DNA of 64,000 nucleotides from Oscheius tipulae (GCA_037178975.1 JASJZH010000003.1:5146001-5210000); one strand, 5' to 3'; positions 35,587 to 47,708 are shown, counted from the first letter of the stretch. Notes: a model not told the origin generated them from the letters alone. Numbers and translations are program-made.

Positions 35587-38263
35587 ATGACGATGGTAAA
35601 CAGCTTTCCGGACAAGATGAATTTGTCATTTTCTGGCTGCGGGTTCCTTTGTATATATCACACCGGAGTAGCTGTTGCCATCAAAGTAAGTTGTTTCTCT
35701 CATTCGCAATAAAGTCTAATTCAGGAGTATGCACCTCAGTTGACAGAAAACCGCATTTCCGGTGCTTCCGCGGGTTCCATTGTAGCAGCTGCCTTGATTT
35801 CCGGAGTGTGTATTTCAAAAACAACCAGCACTATTCTACAAGTTGTACGACAGGTCAGTTTTTTTAATCCTTTTCCGTGCAAAAGGTTGCAAGGACCGCC
35901 TGCATTTTGAACCCAGAAACGGCCCAACTGTGCACGTGTTTCTAATCTTTCGAAGCCTTGTTTTCATGTGACTTTCGGAGAAAGTGGGACGTTGACACGA
36001 TAGCCATCGGCTTCAAAGAACAAACGTTTATTTTAGGCTAGATCACGAGCAATGGGTCCGCTTCATCCATCATTCGATCTTCTAGGAATTGTCAGAGAGC
36101 AGATACGTTTATCTTTACCAGAAGACGCATATATCAGGTTCGATTTTCGATGATTCTTCAATTTGTGTGTTTCAGATGCAGCGGGCGACTACAGATCTCA
36201 CTAACACGATACTCGGATAGTCAGAATGTCGTCGTGACTGACTACGAGTCTAACGAGGAGCTTATTGATGTAAGCGACCCTATTTTGCAGTTCAGAAGGT
36301 CATTTTGCAGGCAGTCATCTGCAGTTGTCACATTCCAATCTACTGTGGTTTGGTCCCTCCTCGTTACCGAGGCGTTCAGTATATCGACGGAGGATTCACG
36401 GACAATCAGCCCGAATACGATGACCACACGGTCACAGTGAGTCCCTTCTCCGGCGAATCCGACATCTGTCCACCCGACTGGGACTCCGGAAGCATGTTCG
36501 GCTTCCATTTTTCAAGGACCTCCATCCGCTTCACGACGAGAAATCTCTATCGAATGATGTCTACCTTAATGCCTCCATCCACAGAAGAATGCGCGAAAAT
36601 ATGTATGCAGGGATTCGACGACGCCCTGAGATTCCTAACCAAGAATGGAATGGCTCCCTGCATACGATGTCTCACGGTACAGACGATAAACGTGCCGTCA
36701 CCAGACGGACAAAGAGTCATCCCTGTAGATGACCGACGAGGAATGTCACCCATGAGTCTGGCGCACAGAAGGAAAAGAAGCAGCAGTGCTCTTCGAAATT
36801 CGAGGTTTCTTTATTTTACTTTTCCTAACGTTTGGAACTTTTAGAAGATACGACTCCGAGTGTGAGACGTGCTGTGAAAGCGATCTCAGATTCGGTGCAG
36901 GCAACACACCGAGTCCAACTTTACCAACTTTAGTACAACAGAGTATGCTCTCATTGATTTCGATTAGTATGACTATTTTCAGCATTCGATGAAGCCTTTG
37001 CTGCCGAGGACTCTTTCTTCAAATATCTTCTAACGTTCAGGATGTTCCGCTATGCCCGAGTAGCACTCGGAGCTAGCAAACTGCCTCTAGATATGTTCCT
37101 TTACATTTCCAAAAAGTTCGTGTTTTTTATTCGCATTTCAATCTATCTTTTAGTCTCTTAACATCAGTCTCGGCAGTCTCTACTCCCGCCTGGATCATTG
37201 AACGATTCACGAATCTGACAGAATTTGTCAAATCAGAACTGGATGCTCAGAAGAGTCGCTATAGCATGTTTTCGTGCCAACTTGCCCTGACCGAGCTGGA
37301 GAGCAGAAAGAGTCAACATTGGCAGATGGAGGAGAAAAAATTCGACATCGAAATGAGTGAACAGGCTCGACAAGAGATGGAGACACTCAGGAGAAGAGAC
37401 AAAATGCGACGAAAGGTTGGTATTCCCTATAGTTGCTAATAAACCTGAACAAATCCAGGCTGCACGACACAAACCACAGGAGGACGTCGATTGGGCAGCT
37501 CTGAATGCTCACGATCCGGACAGCTTCGAGCAGGTCGTAGAATACACAAAAACGCACGACTCGATGTACGCCTTCCATTATCTGGATGAGAACAACAAAA
37601 TGCGCAGTGTTGAGCTGTTCAACATCTCGAATCCGGACAAGAAACATTCGTGTCATTCCCAGTGTAGTCATCAGGTTCATTTCCAACGACCAGTTTCGGT
37701 TTGTTAGCATCTCTTTTGAAGAACAAGGGTTATTTTAGATGGTTCTGGAAGAAGAGGAAGTTCCACAGGCGACCATAGTTCCGCCGGATCCAGATGCGGA
37801 CAGCGGTATTTCGGGCGTTGAAAATGTCGACAAATCAGCCACAGTCACCGGGTAGGTGCGTTTGTTCATTTTGTAGAAGATCTCGATTCAGTTTCTCGTA
37901 GTTGACCAGCAATTTCAGAAAACGTGACGCATGTTGTTCGCCGGTCCGACATTTTCCCTCTAGTTCTCTCCGAGGAAGTGTCAGTCGGAACAAACCAACG
38001 ACTAAGCGACATACCGCTGCTTCTTCCAGTTCCTTCACCAAGTAAGCTCTGGTTAAGTTCCAAAAAAATAAAGTTTCAGAGCTCGATCCATTCCTCGCGA
38101 CAGGCAACTCTCTTCCGACTCTGAAATGGATGTTGGCGAGCGACTCTTCATTCCTGACCGTCGAACTCGTCGTCCAAGCAGCGATTACGACGGAGAGCCA
38201 GAGCCAAGCGACACCGACGATCTCTCAAGCTCTAAGCACAATACGGGTATTTTGCACATGTGA
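35587..38263 (+). CDS. atgl-1: adipose triglyceride lipase (patatin-like, PNPLA2 type)
   Basis: ATG 35587, TGA 38261-38263, about 12 exons. The patatin domain starts at once: oxyanion loop [14 protein letters not shown] (residues 16-29), nucleophile GASAGS with Ser48 (Ser47 in human ATGL), and the catalytic Asp in YIDGGFTDN. The [12 protein letters not shown] stretch and a long, variable C-terminal region (coiled [13 protein letters not shown] part, then Ser/Arg-rich) follow. ATGL does the first step of triglyceride hydrolysis at lipid droplets. The loop has Cys where ATGL usually has Gly (GFLG). The Ser/Asp dyad is intact, so activity is likely. CTTTCAG directly precedes ATCAAAATG, suggesting trans-splicing. 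Confidence 0.92.
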
Positions 38264-38325
38264 CTCATTTTCCCACGGTGATATTTCTTAGAAGATGTAT
38301 ATATTTATAAATTGTGCTTACTGTT

Positions 38326-38331
38326 GATAAT
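38326..38331 (+). terminator. polyadenylation signal AATAAA
   Basis: AATAAA about 65 nt after the lipase stop codon (TTGATAATAAACATG). Confidence 0.5.
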
Positions 38332-38808
38332 AAACATGCGATGCTTGGTCTCCCCGGGAAGAGATCGTGAGATGACGCATCTACGGAAGCGGTAGACAGG
38401 GAAACGCGTGCAGGAGATTAACAGGCTGCGCGTGCCGAACCAAGTAGCGCGAAAGGACAATGTGTAAACCAATCTGACCTTTTTCCCATACAGGGCAAAA
38501 TAGATTAATCACAAGATACAGATCTTCATGAATGGAAGCATTCAGCAGAAAGGGGAGAAACTCTCGGCTATTGAACAAAAAGAGGGATCAGTTTCAGGGG
38601 GCTTATTTTGACTTGCATTCTTCAGTTCGATGCCTCCAATCGGTGCCATTCTTCCCCCTTTACTCTGAAAAGCCAAGTGGTTGCTTGACCTTAGCAACCA
38701 GTTCCTTCTCGCCCAGTGACTATTCGAGTCAACCTCAGCCTCGACAAACAGCGCCTCGGGCGGCCAGCCTTTTTCGTGTTGGCTCAATGCTCGCAGTTGG
38801 TCCGACCA

Positions 38809-38814
38809 TATAAA
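38809..38814 (+). promoter_or_regulatory. TATA box of the astacin gene
   Basis: TATAAA lies 32 nt before the ATG of the astacin gene. With initiation about 30 nt downstream the 5' UTR would be only a few bases. This gene has no splice acceptor ahead of its ATG, in contrast to its neighbours. Confidence 0.55.
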
Positions 38815-38845
38815 GGAGCTCGCGAGCAGTAGCCATCTCCGAAAA

Positions 38846-40482
38846 ATGACTCTCCCTCTACAACTTTTATTCGTATCTTTTGGACTGTTTGTCAGTGTGA
38901 ATTGTGGAGCGAGCATTCTCGCCAAGGATGTGAGTTCCTTTGATCTTTGTCAATCTCTCCAATAATGGCAACATTTCCTCGAAGCACAACCCGTTTACCT
39001 GACATTGATAAACGAAAACAACCAAGAACTGGATTGGTTTGCTTCAAAAGATTTGACACTTCAAGTGTTTCCTTTGGTTGTAGTTGGCCTTAAGAAACTG
39101 ATTGGGAGCATCAAGTTTGATTTCTTCCAGGTGATTGACCCCAGTTCTCCTTCCTTCGAGACGACTCTGACAGATGCAGACTTTGCTGCTGCGGATCAGA
39201 CTGGCCGGGCCGACCTCGTCAGCCTTGGTAAGGACGTTTAGATCAGAAATAAGGGAGTTTTGAAGGTTTTCGAGTTAAAGACGACCCGACAATGGGCAAC
39301 AAGATGGAAGGTGACATCGCAATAGAGAATATTGGTCAGTTCGTCAAGGACAGTAACCAGCTGGGAAGGAATGCTATTCGACAAGGATACAGGCTAGTTT
39401 ATGAAATAGAACAGCCAACAAAATTGATTTACAGAAGGTGGCCGAATGGAGAGATTCCATACACGATGTCTTCGCAGTATGGAGCCTATGCGAGATCGGT
39501 GATTGCCAAAGCTATGAAGGAGTACCATGACAAGACTTGTGTCAAGTTTATTCCGAGAGATCCGAACAGACACAACGACTACGTCTACATTCATCCCGAT
39601 GATGGCTGCTACAGTCTCGTGGGAAAGTGAGTCTCAAGCAGGACATCTTTTATGACACTGGGGGACATCTAAAGTAAAGGCAATTTCCAGGACTGGCGGC
39701 AAACAGCCACTTTCATTGGATAGCGGCTGTATCCAAGTGGGAACAATTGTACATGAGCTGATGCACGCCGTCGGCTTCTTCCACGAACAGAGTCGTCAAG
39801 ACCGCGATCAATTCATTGACATCCAGTGGAGAAATGTCATGAACGGAGCCGACGACCAATTTGAAAAGTATTTCATCTTTTTGATATAACGAATTCAGTG
39901 GTTCAGATACAATCTGAACGTGATTGACCATCTGAACGAGGCCTACGACTACTCGAGTATCATGCACTATGGTCCTTACGCATTCAGCGGGTCGGGCAAG
40001 AAGACGATCATCCCGCGACAGGGAGGATCCGAAAGAATGGGTCAGAGGATCGCCTTTTCGGACGGAGATCTTCGAAAAATCAGGAAATTGTACGGGTGTG
40101 ACGCGAAGATCAATGGGAACTTTATCGAGGAGAAGGTAACTAGTAAACCGAGCTCATACAACAGCTATTCTAACAATCCATTTATGGGAAACCGAGGCAT
40201 CAGAATCTTTGGCTAGTATTCTGTGTCTGTTTTGCTAACTATCATGTCCTCCGATACTTCTCGGGTATTTTGTCCACGTGTTCATTGTCTCTAACTCTGT
40301 AATAAAAGTTGGTGTTCTTGTCTTGTTGCTTTTCGAAAAATGGGATATTTCAGGAAACGTGTATTGACCAGAATTGGAGATGCCCCTTTTTTGATCTCTT
40401 CGACTATTGTGAGAAATACGACGAGATTAAATACATTGTCTGTCCGATGACTTGCAAGGCGTGCACTCCCAGAAATCTATGA
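38846..40482 (+). CDS. astacin metalloprotease with C-terminal ShK domain (NAS type)
   Basis: ATG 38846 opens a signal peptide ([18 protein letters not shown]). After a propeptide, mature astacin begins near [10 protein letters not shown]. The zinc site is complete, [12 protein letters not shown], and the Met-turn is SIMHYG. A final exon (40354-40482) encodes a six-cysteine ShK module ([10 protein letters not shown]...MTCKAC) ending TGA. The family cleaves extracellular matrix, cuticle or digestive substrates. Intron 40136-40353 (218 nt) is long and contains an in-frame stop at 40214-40216 and AATAAA at 40301, so a shorter isoform without ShK is possible. At 39390-39431 either a 42-nt GC-AG intron or 14 extra residues fits. 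Confidence 0.92.
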
Positions 40483-40513
40483 AATAGGCGCAACTATTGT
40501 ACCGGTTATCTAG

Positions 40514-40536
40514 AATAAAAATCTCACTCGTTTATT
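40514..40536. terminator. back-to-back polyadenylation signals
   Basis: AATAAA at 40514-40519 serves the plus-strand astacin gene and TTTATT at 40531-40536 (AATAAA on minus) serves PIH1D1, so two convergent genes end within about 25 nt. Confidence 0.5.
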
Positions 40537-40588
40537 TTCACCAGTTTCGAAACTAACAACAAATGTAACAAGATGTACATAACAAATC

Positions 40589-41582
40589 CTAGCTGAAGAC
40601 TACGGGAGCTGAAATGACTAACACCTTTTTCTCCGGGATCAGTTTGCTGCGAGCTGCTGTCGATTCGATGTTGAAAGGGATGCAAAAATCGAAAAGGCTG
40701 CGTTGATTGTCGAGTAAGACCAGAATTCTATCCGGAGTTACTTTCAGTTTGAGTCTAAAAAGTTAGTTGAAAAGAACAAATAAGTCGAACCTTTTTGTAC
40801 TTTTGATGACTGGCTCGACATCATCTAAATCAAGTTTGATTTCCAGTTTCACACCTCCCAACAGTCGAATAGTAACCTTTTTCGGCTGTACTGATGAGAT
40901 CAAAGACTCCTGAACCTGTATTACTGTCGAAAAAACAAAAACCTACTTTTGTAACATCCAGTTTCGGTGAATTATCCTCCTCCTGGCTTGAAATTTCATG
41001 AACCACAGGCACTGGTGGACGTTTGCAAACGGTCATTGGTCCGATTTCGCCTATTTTCCTCCTATTCAGCTTGATCGCATCATTCGGATTGATCACGACG
41101 TCGTGTTTGCTTTCAATAGCCTCTGCCATTATCATGCACAAGAAATGTCGGAAAAAGTTGGCATCTGCGGATGCTAAACGCTTTTCAAAGAAGGTGCTGT
41201 TGACTAGAACGTCAATCTAGACGGGTCTAATGGTATAAGATACTGAAATCTCACCTTTACGGCTGGCAAACCTCCTTTATCATCAATCATGTCTACTTCT
41301 CCCACACATATAGGCACACGATAATTGTAGTCGCCTTTGTCAATTTGTTCTGCCAGTTTTTCGTCGTCGAGATCATCCGTTGGAGGCGGTAGCTGTGTAC
41401 AATGACATACATTTATGAATCCTTTCATTTTTTCGGAACGACCAATGTGATGTACCTGTAAGCAAATGAAACACAGAAGAGAATAAACCAACTTCCTTGA
41501 ATTTCAAAACGTATCCCGGCGTCGGCGTTACAATCCATGTCTCTGGTTTTTCCTCCGCCTTCAGCCGAATGTTTGTCGACAT
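40589..41582 (-). CDS. pih1d1: PIH1 domain protein (PIH1D1/Nop17, R2TP complex)
   Basis: Start chosen at 41582 (MSTNIRLKAEEKPETW), stop TAG at 40589-40591. The PIH1 domain shows PTPGYVLKFK, KGFINVCHC, YRVPICVGEV and a KVRFQ/DVLVN join after an intron. A CS-like C-terminal part (VTIRLLGGVKLEIKL, RILVLLDNQRSLFDF) ends the protein. PIH1D1 bridges HSP90-R2TP to clients such as snoRNP proteins, TOR-type kinases and RNA polymerase. TATTCAG ends 12 nt before the ATG, so it is a likely trans-splice site. Alternatively a 14-residue N-terminal exon at 41680 could be joined by a GC-AG intron. Confidence 0.85.
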
Positions 41583-41931
41583 CAGAAATTTGTTCTGAAT
41601 ATATTTTGTAGCAAAAAAAGGAGCAGAGAGAAATGAACAACGCCTTTTCGTCGACTTTTATTTGAAACACAGCCGAAACGCGCATCAATTCTAAAACTTT
41701 CTTAGACTTCGATTTTGCTAATTTCTTCTGTTTTCCGTTTTGTCATTTCGGAAAATCACAAAACAACTGTTTTTCGAAAGGAAAACAAAAACAAAACAGA
41801 AACATCCGTTTGACCTGCTCCAGACCGAGCAGTCCTTTAATAGCCTACGAACTTCTCAAATGGCTTCACTCGTTGTTTCTAGTAACAAAATCTTTCCGTT
41901 TTCCCGTTCATGTTTTCTCAAAACTTTTTAG

Positions 41932-43052
41932 ATGAGTGGATTTTCCGTGGATCACATGAAACACAAGCTGGCGAAGCTAACCTGTACTCCGGAGTCGATT
42001 CAAACGATGTCTTTATGGATTCTTCACCATCAGAAACACCATGTAGATGAGATCATGTCCACTTGGCTCAACGTAAGTTGTGTTTAGAGTCTCAAACAAG
42101 TTTATATTTCTTCAGGCCGTTTGTAAAGAGACGACGCCGGCCAAAATTATTAATCTCATGTATTTGGCCAATGACGCGATTCAGAACTGTAAGAAGAAAT
42201 GTCCGGAATTCTCTGCGAAGTTTTTCTCAGTTCTGGAACCAGCTCTCAGGTATCTTTTCCTGTCTTCTCGTGATCATAACTCTTAGACACTGCTCAAAAA
42301 TTCCGAATCGTGAAATTTCTGACAAAAATCGCCGAATCATTGGCATATTCAAGCAGCGAGAAATATACAAAGCTGATAAAATAAGCAGGTAATGTAGCTC
42401 TACTTTTCGACTAAACTAACGTTGTTCAGATTAGAAAATGCTCTCGTAGGTAAAAGGATTTCTGTTGAAGAGACATTTACCAATAACAAGCCATCTCCCA
42501 TCAAATACAACTTGGAAAATATCAATGCTGCCTGTGCCAATGTTACGGATTCCCTTAGAAAAATGATTGATCCTCCCAGCGAAGATGGCGAAACAAGGTT
42601 CGCTCGATGGTTAGTTTCGAAGATATCATTGTTTCAGACAAAAACTTCTCAACTGTCCTGACATTGTTGGAAATCCAGACAAACTGGTCGCGATTCGAAG
42701 CGAGTCCGAAGTCGATGATTACCTCCAGCAGTTGGAAGGATTGGAAGAACCGTCTAAAGAATACTGCAAAAAGTAAGTTTTGCTCATGTTCTTCTCATAG
42801 AAAGACTGCAGACTCACGGCCGAGATGGAACAACGTCGTCATCTTCAAAAACAGCTCGATACTCTGCTGGCAAATGTCCGTGCCGCCGTTGAATATCAAG
42901 AATCCACACTTCGAGAGGTCAAGAAACGCGAGGATGCCGTCAAACACTGCGTAGATCAAATCCAACAAGTTTACGAGTCTCTTCCGGATCTGGATCAAAT
43001 GAACACGAGCCAACCTCTTCCCTCGGCGGACATGCTCTTCAATGCTCGTTAA
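41932..43052 (+). CDS. rprd1: RPRD1-type CTD-interacting protein
   Basis: ATG 41932 (directly after TTTTTAG), TAA 43050-43052. The N-terminal CID domain begins MSGFSVDHMKHKLAKL and includes TPAKIINLMYLANDAIQN, the typical CID helix, then EISDKNRRIIGIFKQREIY-like text after an intron whose junction near 42256-42290 needs care. The C-terminal half has the coiled-coil part of RPRD1/CREPT (MEQRRHLQKQLDTLL, REVKKREDAV). RPRD1 binds the RNA polymerase II C-terminal repeats and recruits phosphatases. It is the first gene of a four-gene tandem set. Confidence 0.9.
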
Positions 43053-43218
43053 TCCTTCTCACTTTGTTACTTCACTCATTTTGTTTCGGGTTATTCTTGT
43101 TGAATGTTCTTACCTCAACTAAGATCTCTAGTCTTGGTATTCTTTTCTTCTACGAAAACAGTTGCAACTGTTCATACCTATGTTGAATTTGATTGTCGTC
43201 TAATCCAAGATCATTCAG

Positions 43219-44527
43219 ATGGGTATCATCGAGAAGATCCAGGAAATAGAGCGCGAGATGGCTCGCACACAGAAGAACAAGGCCACAGAATACCATCTGG
43301 GTCTTCTGAAGGCCAAATTGGCTAAACTTCGTCAGCAACTTTTGGAGCCTGTCGGAGGCAAAGGAGCCGGAAAGGGAGAAGGTTTCGATGTGATGAAAAG
43401 CGGGGATGCTCGTGTGGCAATGGTCGGATTTCCATCCGTTGGGAAGTCCACCCTTTTGTCAACAATGACAAATACTCATTCGGAGGCCGCCAACTACGAA
43501 TTCACGACTCTCACGTGCATTCCGGGTAGAATTTCTTTTGGTTTCAGCAAATGAATGGTGTTTGTAGGAGTCATCAACTACAATGGAGCTAACATCCAGC
43601 TGCTCGACTTGCCCGGAATCATTGAAGGCGCTTCTCAGGGAAAAGGTCGTGGTCGACAGGTCATCTCCGTGGCCAAGACAGCCGATGTTATTCTGATGAT
43701 GTTGGATGCGGGAAAATCCGATCAGCAGAGGATGCTTCTCGAGCGAGAACTGGAATCTGTGGGAATTCGACTGAACAAACGTCCACCCAACATTTATGTC
43801 AAAATTAAAAAGGTATGTATTTTTTCTTTTAAATCACAAGGTTTCCAGGTTGGAGGAGTCAAGTTCACACATACTGTGCCATTGACCCACTGTAACGAGA
43901 AGATGATCATGTACATCCTTCACGAGTACAAGATTTTCAATGCGGACGTCGTCTTTAGGGAAGATGCAACGTAAGTTTGTCTCTCGTTTCGATAACTTGA
44001 CACCATTTCAGGGTTGACGAGTTCATTGATGTGATTGTCGGAAGCCGAGTCTACATCTCCTGTCTCTATGTCTACAATAAGATCGATCAAATTTCCATCG
44101 AGGAGATCGATCGTTTGGCCAGGTACAAAAAACATTTCCATTCTTTGTGAACAAGCCGTTCAGACTCCCCCATCATATCGTGATATCATGCGAAATGAAT
44201 CTTAACATGGACTATTTGCTTGAGAAGATCTGGGAGTATCTTGCGCTGGTGCGAGTTTACACGAAAAAGCCCGGAAACGCTCCCGATCTTGGCCCGGAAG
44301 ACGGCATCATTCTTCGTGCTGGAGCCACCGTCGAACACTGTTGTCATGCTCTCCACAGGACTCTTGCCAGTCAATTCAGGTTTGTCTTCTTTTTTTTTTT
44401 TAATTTTGTTTATTCTCTTTTCAGATACGCCATTGTGTGGGGCACAAGCACGAAGTTCTCGCCACAGAGAGTGGGAATTCAGCATCATCTGGATCATGAG
44501 GATGTTCTGCAGATAGTAAAAAAGTGA
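43219..44527 (+). CDS. drg1: developmentally regulated GTP-binding protein 1 (DRG1)
   Basis: ATG 43219 (immediately after ATTCAG), TGA 44525-44527, about 365 residues. N-terminal helix [21 protein letters not shown]-loop GFPSVGKST (residues 70-78), [26 protein letters not shown], and a C-terminal TGS domain ([29 protein letters not shown]). DRG1 is an Obg-family GTPase that associates with ribosomes and a DFRP partner. The gap from the previous stop is 166 nt with an acceptor abutting the ATG, as in operon-downstream genes. Confidence 0.95.
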
Positions 44528-44694
44528 GACTAGCCGGTTTTTCCAAACATCACTGGGGTACTGTTGATTCTTCTCGTTTGTTTTTATTAAAGATTTTAAG
44601 AAATTCGTTTTACTCTGTATTATTGGTGTTCCTCCATTGCATACCTGAATCATGTTCTCTTGTGTTTACTCTTGTTACAGACTTATGATGAAGG

Positions 44695-45404
44695 AATGAC
44701 GGGCATTTCATGGGCCCTCCTCTTGCTATTTTTAACATTTTCGTCCGCCGAACAGCCTCCAAATGACGCTATCCCGGTACGTTTTTTCGAAAGCTACTCA
44801 TTCGAACCTCTTTCTAGCCGATTCCGTGTGAAGAGGCAGTGGACAACGATCCGACCAATCCCTACAGTCCTCTCGTACCGTGTTCATACCTGCCCGACGA
44901 ATTCATAATCTGTCAGCAACTTGAGCTATTGGGGCCTGGTCAAAACAGCAGCGAGGTTTGTTTATTTGAAGCTTCTATACCCACTATCGATTTCTTTGAA
45001 CAAATAGAGATTCCAGGTTGGTTTGTGTTCTCGCTTCGGTGGTCAACGGTACGAAGATGTCTCTTGGACAAATACTTCTTGTTCGGTGATCAACTGCTCA
45101 ATCGAGTGTAAAGGTCCGCGGGAGTTTCTACGTGAGGTTCCTTGCATCAAGTACGTGTTGTTTACATGAAAACAAACAAACTTTTTCCAGATACACTGGC
45201 CATTATTTCCTCTCGACCCTGCTCTACTCGGTTCTTCTCGGATTTGTGGCTGTCGATCGCTTCTGTCTCGGGTATTCGGCCATCGCCGTCGGGAAGTTGA
45301 TGACTCTTGGCGGACTTGGCGTTTGGTGGATCATTGACATTTTCCTTCTTGTTACCGGTAATCTGACCCCAGCAGACGACTCCAACTGGGAACCTTACTA
45401 CTAA
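44695..45404 (+). CDS. tm2d2: TM2 domain-containing protein 2
   Basis: ATG 44695, TAA 45402-45404. Signal peptide [15 protein letters not shown], then [13 protein letters not shown] and a cysteine-rich ectodomain ([32 protein letters not shown]) that only reads correctly if intron 2 ends at GATTCCAG (45013-45020 region). Two membrane helices flank DRFCLGY, with [14 protein letters not shown], ending [16 protein letters not shown]2D proteins are conserved membrane proteins linked to Notch signalling and phagocytosis. It lies 167 nt after DRG1, with an AG acceptor at 44679-44680. Confidence 0.92.
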
Positions 45405-45561
45405 TCTTTTTTTAAATTTTCGATACACTGTACATAAAGTTTTTTTTTTACATTTTGTTCCATTGGATATCCGGTCAATTCCGTTGAATCTCTTCTATTT
45501 GTGTCTATGTATCCAGTCAATACTATTTCAGTTTGTATATTATGCTGCATAGTTTGTAAAA

Positions 45562-47236
45562 ATGATTGGAGGTATTTTCGTTTACAACCATAAAGTGAGC
45601 TAGTTCTCAGCCATCTTGCTAACTAACTGTTTAGGGCGAGGTTCTGATCTGCAGAATATTCCGGGATGATATCACACGCGAGGCTGTGAACGCCTTCAGA
45701 GTCAATGTGATTCATGCTAGACAACAGGTTCGTTCTCTTTCTCTTGATAAATTACAACGTTTTAGGTTCGAGCCCCTGTGAATCTTATTGGAAGAACGTC
45801 GTTTATGCATCGCAAGGCTGGTTCAGTGTGGCTTGTAGCCGCGACCAGGAAGGATGCCAATACACCGGCTGTTTTTGAGGTTCCCCTAAACTTATAGAAG
45901 AGCACAACAAATTTTCAGGTCCTCCAGAAGCTGAACAATACGATGATCGACTATTTTGGAAAGATTACAGAGGACAGCATTCGTTCTAACTTTGTCCTCA
46001 TTTACGAGATTCTCGACGAGTTTATCGACTTTGGCTACCCCCAACTGACTGATCCAACGACTCTCAAAACTTATATTACCCAGGCTGGTGTCAGAGCCGT
46101 CACTCGTGAAGAACAGCAACAAATAACGAGTCAGGTTTGGTCTCTTTTTATTTTCCATTTAAAGTATTCAGGTAACTGGGCAAATCAGCTGGCGCAGAGA
46201 AGGTATCAAATATCGTCGTAACGAGCTCTTTATCGACGTCGTGGAACATGTTAATCTTCTGATGAGTCAGCAAGGTTTGTCATATCCATTTCTAGAAAAC
46301 GAGCACTCATTCAGGCCAAGTTCTTTCGGCAAATGTGGCTGGAAAAGTGATGATGCGATGTTTTTTGTCTGGAATGCCTGAGTGCAAGTTCGGAATAAAC
46401 GACAAGGTCTCTTTGCAGACTAGGGAGAGAGAAAGAGAAGGACGCAATCGTGTAGAAGATCCCCTAAAACCGTAATTTTACTTTCGCAAATTCAAAAAAT
46501 CTCTCTACAGGCCTCGAGTAAGCATCGCTATCGACGATATCCAATTCCATCAGTGCGTTCGTCTTGGAAAGTTCGAATCGGATCGTACGATTTCATTCGT
46601 CCCTCCAGATGGTCAATCCGAATTGATTCGTTACAGAACTACTCAGGATATCAAGCTTCCTTTCAGGTACTTTCTTTTCTGTTGTTCCATTGTCATTGAT
46701 TTAGAGTGATCCCTCTTGTCCGAGAAGTGACGAAGTCGCGTCTCGAGATCAAAGTCGTTCTAAAAGCCGACTACAAGCAGAATTTACTCGGACAGAAGAT
46801 TGAAGTTCGTATTCCGACGCCTCCCAACACGACCACTGTAAACTTGCTCTGCATGAAGGGAAAGGCCAAGTATAAATCCGGAGAGAATGCCATCGTTTGG
46901 AAGGTACACAATTATTCAAAACAGTAGAATGGACAAATATTCAGATCAAGAGAATGGCCGGCTGTAAAGAACTGCAGATTTCGGCAGAGATCGAACTGCT
47001 GACCATCGGTGTTCAGACCATGAAACGATGGGATCGTCCTCCTGTTAGCGTCAATTTCGAGGTTCCCTTTGCTCCCAGCGGTTTTAAGGTTTTTTTTGGT
47101 TCTTTCTGGCGTGATGAATGTAATTCAGGTCCGTTTCTTGAAGGTTTTTGAGTCCAAACTGAACTATTCGGACCACGACGTTATCAAGTGGGTCCGCTAC
47201 ATCGGTCGTTCTGGTCTCTACGAAACCCGATGCTGA
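45562..47236 (+). CDS. ap2m1: AP-2 clathrin adaptor mu subunit
   Basis: ATG 45562, TGA 47234-47236, about 430 residues. N-terminal longin domain starts [19 protein letters not shown], with [18 protein letters not shown] and [19 protein letters not shown]. The mu-homology domain has [46 protein letters not shown] and ends [22 protein letters not shown]. This is AP-2 rather than AP-1 mu (MIGG start, ETRC end). It recognises YxxPhi endocytic signals at the plasma membrane. An acceptor (ATTTCAG, 45530-45531) sits 31 nt before the ATG and 127 nt after the TM2D2 stop. Confidence 0.95.
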
Positions 47237-47391
47237 ACTTCGCGAGAGCTCTTTCAAGGATGAATCTCGTCTATTTTCGTCTAATTTTAATTGCAATCAA
47301 ACAATTCCCTTGTGATATTCCCCCACCAGTTTTTTTCGTTTTCTCTACGGTTATTACATTGATATATGCTCATAATTTCAATACTAATGAA

Positions 47392-47708
47392 TTATATTCG
47401 AAACATCAGCCGTCTGGCGACGTCGCGTGAAATTGTCATAAGAGAACAATAATCATTGCAATGCTTCATATTTTCTAACTTTGTTCCTGCTTCTAGACGA
47501 ATTTCCTCTGCAATCTGTTGTAAAACCCTGCGAGCAATTTGCTTAGGCACCCTACGATGCAATTTAATCTGAGAAAACAACGAAAGAAACAAGAAGTATG
47601 ATAATTGACAAACAACGGAAGTTTCGCCGTTGCATACGCTTTTCCTTGCAAACGCAAAAGGCTTTCGACGGACGGACGGAGACGACTGCTTATAATCTTA
47701 AGATTCAT
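47392..47708 (-). CDS. small two-exon protein, unknown
   Basis: ATG 47708 (MNLKIISSRLRPSVESLL), a 42-nt intron with donor GTCAAT and acceptor TTTTCTCAG (about 47564-47605), then a helical, basic exon with RRVPKQIARRVLQQIAEEIR and a TISRDVARRL end, TAA at 47392-47394; about 90 residues. It starts 40 nt after the MRPL18 stop on the same strand. The helix pattern is faintly reminiscent of a histone fold, which is speculation. The weak donor lowers confidence. Confidence 0.4.

Larger units (their letters stand above)
41932..47236 (+). other. candidate four-gene operon RPRD1-DRG1-TM2D2-AP2M1
   Basis: Four unrelated conserved genes run head to tail on one strand with gaps of 166, 167 and 157 nt between stop and next ATG. 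Each downstream gene has a splice acceptor shortly before its ATG. The uniform short gaps and acceptors are the usual signature of nematode operons resolved by spliced-leader trans-splicing. Confidence 0.6.
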
